From assembly GCA_025331565.1 (NCBI GenBank), contig JAFREQ010000044.1, positions 434,001 through 498,000 of the forward strand: a stretch of DNA of 64,000 bases. The letters are read 5' to 3'. The stretch is from Holacanthus passer. Lineage: Eukaryota > Chordata > Actinopteri > Pomacanthidae. The position numbers were made by a program, and so were the translations under genes. Shown here in pieces: positions 59,421-64,000 of this stretch. Each line of letters begins with the position of its first letter. Position 1 is the first letter of the stretch. A model generated the notes under the pieces. The model did no database searches. It was given only the letters and a program-made list of their open reading frames with translations, and had not been told where the DNA came from.

Positions 59421-60946
59421 AAGCCCACACGCTGCAGGGTCTGACACACTACACCCTCTCTCCTCCTTTTGGTCTTTCCCCCTCACTCTCTGGACTCTGA
59501 GGATGCCCTCTGGAAACGCACACAAACCTCCCACCTTGCTGTGATGTTGTGGCAATGTACAATATTGTGATGATGTTGCAGAACTGTCGCTCTCCTTGCC
59601 TCTCCCCCACTGAAGTATGGGAATGCGGGATGAAGCTGCAAGAGAGGGCACCATAACCCAGACCCTTTCACCCTCCTTTTCCCTCTTTCCAGCTGATATG
59701 TATGTAGTATTTCCTTAATAAATGAATAACTGAAGCTCAGAAATAGTCAGTGGTATTAAAGTAAAAAATGATTAAGAAAATATGATAATAATTGAGGAGA
59801 AAAAAAGACAAGACATAACCATCCTTTGTCTCCTATTTTTCTAAAGCAAAACGTGCATGTTAAATTTTAATTATGTTCCTTAAATGGAAGTGAATTATTG
59901 CAACTTATCATCTGTATGTGCTGTTTAAGAGCTTGTTGGTGTGGGGACAAAGAGTGATGTCCAGGAAGAGAAAGCACAGTCAAAGGCCAGAAATGAATGC
60001 CACTAACACATCTCCATCAGGTTCACAGTTTGCCATTCCAGCTGTAGTTTTTGGTTCCATCCCCTCTCATGCACACACACACTAAGGTCATCATATCTTG
60101 TTTTGGCATTTATTTGTTGTATACTGCTTGGATTATTGAGTGTCTTTAATGTAGTTTCTTAAATGACGAAACACATTGCAGGGATTGTACATTGTGGGAG
60201 GGGTGTTAGAAAATTAGCTGGGTTGTTATTAAAATCTTCACTTAATATACTTTCATGATTACATCATTTAAATTACACATACTAAAGCAGTCCAGCAGCT
60301 CTAATAGCATCCTGCATTTTTTTTTAATTAAAATGAATGTTTTGCAGATTTTACCATCAGTACCATCTCAAGACAAAACTGACTGAAACGTAAGACCATA
60401 ACCTATAATTAACTACAAACGGCCTGTGTGCGTTTGGTTGTAACTGTCACAGATAGAGATATATACACGTAGTCAGTACAGGTGGTCAGTTTTTTTTTAA
60501 AAGTGTACGCAGCTCTCCAGAAATGTGGAAATGCTTACAGAGGGAACATGACGCGCCGCATGTATGTATCACACACCCAGTCAGTGATTTCTGTAACTCT
60601 TCAGTTGCTATCTGTGCAACTTCTTTATTCCATCATACTGATCTGTCTGACTTTAAAGTAATTTTGAAATTATATTTAATAAATATCTGGTTCTTATTGT
60701 CCACTTGCCTCGTCTTGTTTTTTTCTATAACCTTCCAAAGAATTTGAAAAGAGATGTACGACAACTTTTCATGTAAATACAGTTTTCCATGTCATATTCA
60801 TGCATGTTTCAATTAGAGGGAATTAAACTTTATTTTACAAGTGTAAATGCAATTACATTACATGTGATTAAATGTACTTTAACACAGAACAACATAAACT
60901 GAAAGTACACAAAAAAGTTTTTTTTTCTTTGTGCACTTTGGCTTCT
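59421..60946. other. hgs 3' UTR and convergent interval to the METTL26-like gene
   Basis: The hgs poly(A) signal is at 59717-59722, and a later AATAAA near 60678 might mark a longer 3' UTR. On the minus strand TTTATT near 60829 could serve the METTL26-like gene. No coding signal is seen. Confidence 0.5.
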
Positions 60947-62232
60947 TTAAAGTTTTCTGAAGATGAGGCATTTGAAATAGTCTTCCATCTCAATCTGGAA
61001 ATGAAAAACAAATACAGATTAAAATTATATCTATATTGTAGTTATGTACTTATGACCAAGTAGTTAACCCAAGCTACAGTATGTGACTCACCATCCTCTC
61101 CAGACGCATCCCATTCCCGTAGGCCATCTGTCGTAGCACATCGATGTCCGGAAGACCCCACTCTGGATTCCTGTGTAAAAGCAAGCAAGTTTTTCACACT
61201 CTACCAGGACTGCTATACCAGACACATATAGTTGCCATGTTTTAGTGTCTTATTTAGCAGAGAAAACAAACTCTGACTCACATATTTCGAAGCTCTTCAT
61301 CCAGCCGTTCATTACAGCTTGGTGTAATGGTGCCATTAATAGCATATGCCTGGAACATATTTGAGAATTGTAAAGCTGTAAGTTGTTAAAGCCTGTTGTT
61401 ACGCTTCACACTCACATGATAACGTGCTATTTTGAGTGGATAATAAACTCAATGACTGTTGATACATACCCCATATGTTATCAAAAGGCCATTCTGCCTG
61501 AGGATCTGACCAGCTCCATTGAAAACACCCTTGGGAAATTATTTTTTAAAATGTGTATGAAACAGTTTCTGGGACATTTTGATAATTAAAAAAAAAATCT
61601 CTGTGTTATGGCCATTCACAAATTGTTCTTTAGACAAGCATATCTACCTGTGCTGTCTTGAATGAGCTGTATTGCAGTAAGTTAATGGCAACAATAACAT
61701 CACAGGAGCTACGAGGAAGTCCTGCCCACTGAGCCCACGGTTCACTGGCATCCAGGTACACAGGCTGCAGCACAGTCTTTGCATGGGTTGCAGCAATGTA
61801 TGCCTTAATGCTGTAAGGAGGTATGCAGTTTAATCCTGCAGTTTGTATCTGAAATTCTCATAAATAGCTGGCTGCTATTTCATATCCACATAACTGAAAA
61901 TGTACAACCTGTTGCCCATGGTGCTTACTGTAAAAGACTACTGTACAATCATTTGCATCATTAATATATTGCTGTGTCTAATGCACATAGGACACAATAA
62001 CTATTAGAAGCCTTTTTCCAGAAGACACAAACCTGTCCAGAGACTCTTGCTTGATGTCTGATGGCTGCCAGGTAACAAAGGGCATCTTCTGGGCAAAGCG
62101 TATAACATGCTGCCCAGTTCCAGATCCCAGCTCTAAGGCGAACAGCTGCCTGTGGGACTCGTCCTCCAGCACATCTTCAAGCATTGAACACAGACTCTCC
62201 CAGTTCCTCTCGGCCTGAGGAGACAGCAGCAT
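60947..62232 (-). CDS. METTL26-like (DUF938) putative methyltransferase
   Basis: A class I SAM-dependent methyltransferase fold of the DUF938/UPF0585 family (human METTL26); its substrate is unknown. Six exons read on the minus strand: 62232-62033, 61810-61648, 61529-61470, 61349-61282, 61170-61092 and 60994-60947. All are in phase and give 205 residues (human 204). MLLSPQAERNW aligns with the bacterial and human family start. The SAM motif ALELGSGTGQH is at 32-42, followed by FVTWQPSDI, INLLQYSSF, GQILRQNGLLITYGAYAING, NPEWGLPD and the C-terminal CLIFRKL (human CLIFRKN). The residues between motifs differ considerably from human METTL26, so this could be a paralogue. An acceptor sits 3 bases before the ATG, implying a 5' UTR exon upstream. 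The gene is divergently arranged with the next gene. Confidence 0.88.
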
Positions 62233-63106
62233 GGTCTGGAGGAGAAAACCAGAAAGACATGTTAACCTGCCATCTTGTATTGTCAGTCTATGCATTGACT
62301 TCCTCTCTTACCTTCACTCGTGCTGGTTCACCAAGACCACTTGTGAAACAGCATATTGCTGGAAACTGGATTTGGTGGATGACTGTAACAGCAGATGGGG
62401 GCAGAGATTACCTGTTTAAGAGGATTCCTTCTGTGCTCCTCCCCAGAGTTCAGCACTAGTACAGGTATCAAGATAGATCAATGCATACAATATGTCTGAA
62501 TATTACATAGCTATTATTGTCATGAGAAGCTAATAATACAACGACAATTACAGCATTATAATGAGTGGTAACTTATTGCATGACATGTGTTTACAACCAT
62601 GAGCGTTAACTGCCATCTTGTGGTCATAGGCGGAACTGCAACAACGTTAAAATTTGACACAGAATTAATCAGTACAAAATGCGTTTTTAATGTTTTGTGT
62701 ACTATTAGGTGTTTAAATGGAGGTGGAAAACTTTCACAATTTTTTTCTTATTTCCGCTAACTGCTTGTTACATTGGATTATACGGTGCAGCTGTCCTTAT
62801 TGCGTAATAAGAAAGTGTATTAATACAAAACTTAACATTCATATTAACCCTTATTTATATATTTAAGATCCTCACTATATAATCTGTATAACTAACAGTA
62901 TTTCTTCCATGTATTTATTTTTCCATGTCCCTAACGGGCTCCCGTAGTTTTCTACCAGTTCACGCAATGCATTGTGGGTAGGTCAGAAGCCGAGAGGACG
63001 CCATGTGCTTTTGAGTTAGGGGGACTGCGGGAAGGAGACCTGGCCGAGACAGACGTGGCTTGTTTTCAGAGGGACACCGGGACAAACGGCTCCAGCTAAC
63101 GTTAGC
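62233..63106. promoter_or_regulatory. Divergent promoter interval of the METTL26-like gene and the next gene
   Basis: It holds the presumed 5' UTR exon of the METTL26-like gene (boundaries not seen). The last 150 bases before the plus-strand ATG are GC-richer, without a TATA box. No other coding sequence is supported. Confidence 0.4.
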
Positions 63107-63165
63107 ATGTACTGCACCAGACGCTTCCTCCGGGCCGCGCTGCGAGCCGCGGCCAACACACACGG
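63107..63165 (+). CDS. First coding exon of a gene with a mitochondrial-type N-terminus, probably mrpl12 (partial)
   Basis: The ATG at 63107 opens 19 codons reading MYCTRRFLRAALRAAANTHG, ending at the donor GG|GTACGT. The arginine- and alanine-rich amphipathic N-terminus without acidic residues is a typical mitochondrial presequence. In human, HGS is followed by MRPL12, a mitochondrial ribosomal protein with a presequence of this kind, so mrpl12 is the likely identity. That call rests on position plus presequence only, because the mature protein lies beyond the window. Confidence 0.5.
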
Positions 63166-64000
63166 GTACGTAACGACCGCCGGCCGGCCAACAGTCAGTC
63201 ATGTAACCGGTGTAACGGTACTTAAGAGTCTGACTGTCTGCTTCTTCAAGGGCAGACAGCCGGTGACTCCTGCCGTTTATGCTCGTTATAAGACGTGCTT
63301 TCGTCTCTGCAGCTCGTGTAAATACAGGAGATGCAATTCGTCCTGAGTCAGAAATGATTTGAATGTTTAACGGCTGGGTGTTAAGTATGTTAGCTAACGT
63401 TAGCTTGGTGAGTTAAAGCTGGCAGCACCTGAACAGTCACAAGCTTTGACTTCGTGATGCAATGATGGCTGCATTCATCCTCATAAAACACTTTGTACTT
63501 GCGAGTTTGGTTGTAAAAAACAAATATGGCAGCTGTTCGACATTTTCCTCTATTAAGCAGTTATGTATCTGACAGCCAAGGTCACACTCCTGTCACTGAA
63601 TCTGCAGGTTTTTGCATCTCTGATCTTGCTGTTGCATCGTTAAACACTGAATTAAGTTGAGGACACTAATATAAACTACAGGTTTTATGTTAATGAACCA
63701 GCTGCAGCCTCCAGGTTTGACAGTAATGGCTGCTGTCTGTTCAACACTACATTTGTCCCAGAGCAGTGGGTCCCATCCTGGTCTGTTGGAGACCCCTCCC
63801 ACATTGTCAGAGGATCTGAGTCACAAAGTTAGGACAACAACATACTCATTTTTTTAGGTTTGTTTTGGCAGAGGACTTCAACCAACAATTCATTCCTTCC
63901 ATTCATTACCATGTTATTATTGTCTTGATTTCCGAAAACAAAAAGTTCAGTTACAACACAGAAAAGCAACAAATCCATACAATTAAGAAGCTGGAAATGA
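63166..64000. other. First intron of the probable mrpl12 gene
   Basis: From the GTACGT donor to the right edge no second exon is recognisable. The sequence is intron-like and AT-rich. Confidence 0.5.

Overview
This is vertebrate genomic DNA, most likely from a percomorph teleost. The genes are split by many short GT-AG introns, nearly every coding exon translates into a recognisable vertebrate orthologue, and the spaces between genes carry non-autonomous transposon copies and microsatellites of types common in spiny-rayed fishes. No prokaryotic features, CRISPR arrays, tRNA or rRNA genes were seen.

Left to right, the window holds: the N-terminal half of tbcd (minus, runs off the left edge) with znf750 nested antisense in one of its introns (1-11.7 kb); fn3krp (minus) head-to-head with arl16 (plus) (13.4-16.7 kb); epn3 (minus, 18.3-24.7 kb, with a probable 5' UTR exon near 27 kb); a 7 kb gene-poor stretch with tandem and dispersed duplications; a RASD-type Ras-like GTPase gene with a long N-terminal extension (plus, 32.1-33.2 kb); rsad1 (minus, 35.4-39.0 kb); two immune-family genes, a GIMAP/AIG1-like pseudo-GTPase (plus, 40.8-42.2 kb) and a RING-coiled-coil-B30.2 TRIM-like gene without a visible B-box (plus, 44.4-46.5 kb); a single-coding-exon claudin (plus, 48.3-49.0 kb); hgs (plus, 51.3-59.4 kb); a METTL26-like methyltransferase gene (minus, 60.9-62.2 kb); and the first coding exon of a gene that is probably mrpl12 (plus, from 63.1 kb).

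From general knowledge of the human map, tbcd, znf750, fn3krp, arl16, hgs and mrpl12 correspond to 17q25.3, while epn3 and rsad1 correspond to 17q21.33, so the window mixes two regions of one ancestral linkage group. The genes do not form one pathway. epn3 and hgs both act on ubiquitinated cargo in endocytosis and endosomal sorting, and the GIMAP-like and TRIM-like genes form a small lineage-specific immune-type insertion.

The observations most worth following are the GIMAP-like gene that has lost all its nucleotide-binding motifs, a probable U12-type AT-AG intron in arl16, a GC-AG intron in tbcd, a pair of direct-repeat segments of about 0.7 kb flanking the RASD-like gene, duplicated UIM exons in epn3, and a piggyBac-type miniature element with perfect TTAA target-site duplications nested inside another repeat. 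Exon boundaries were placed by eye from splice consensus and reading phase, so individual coordinates may be off by a base.
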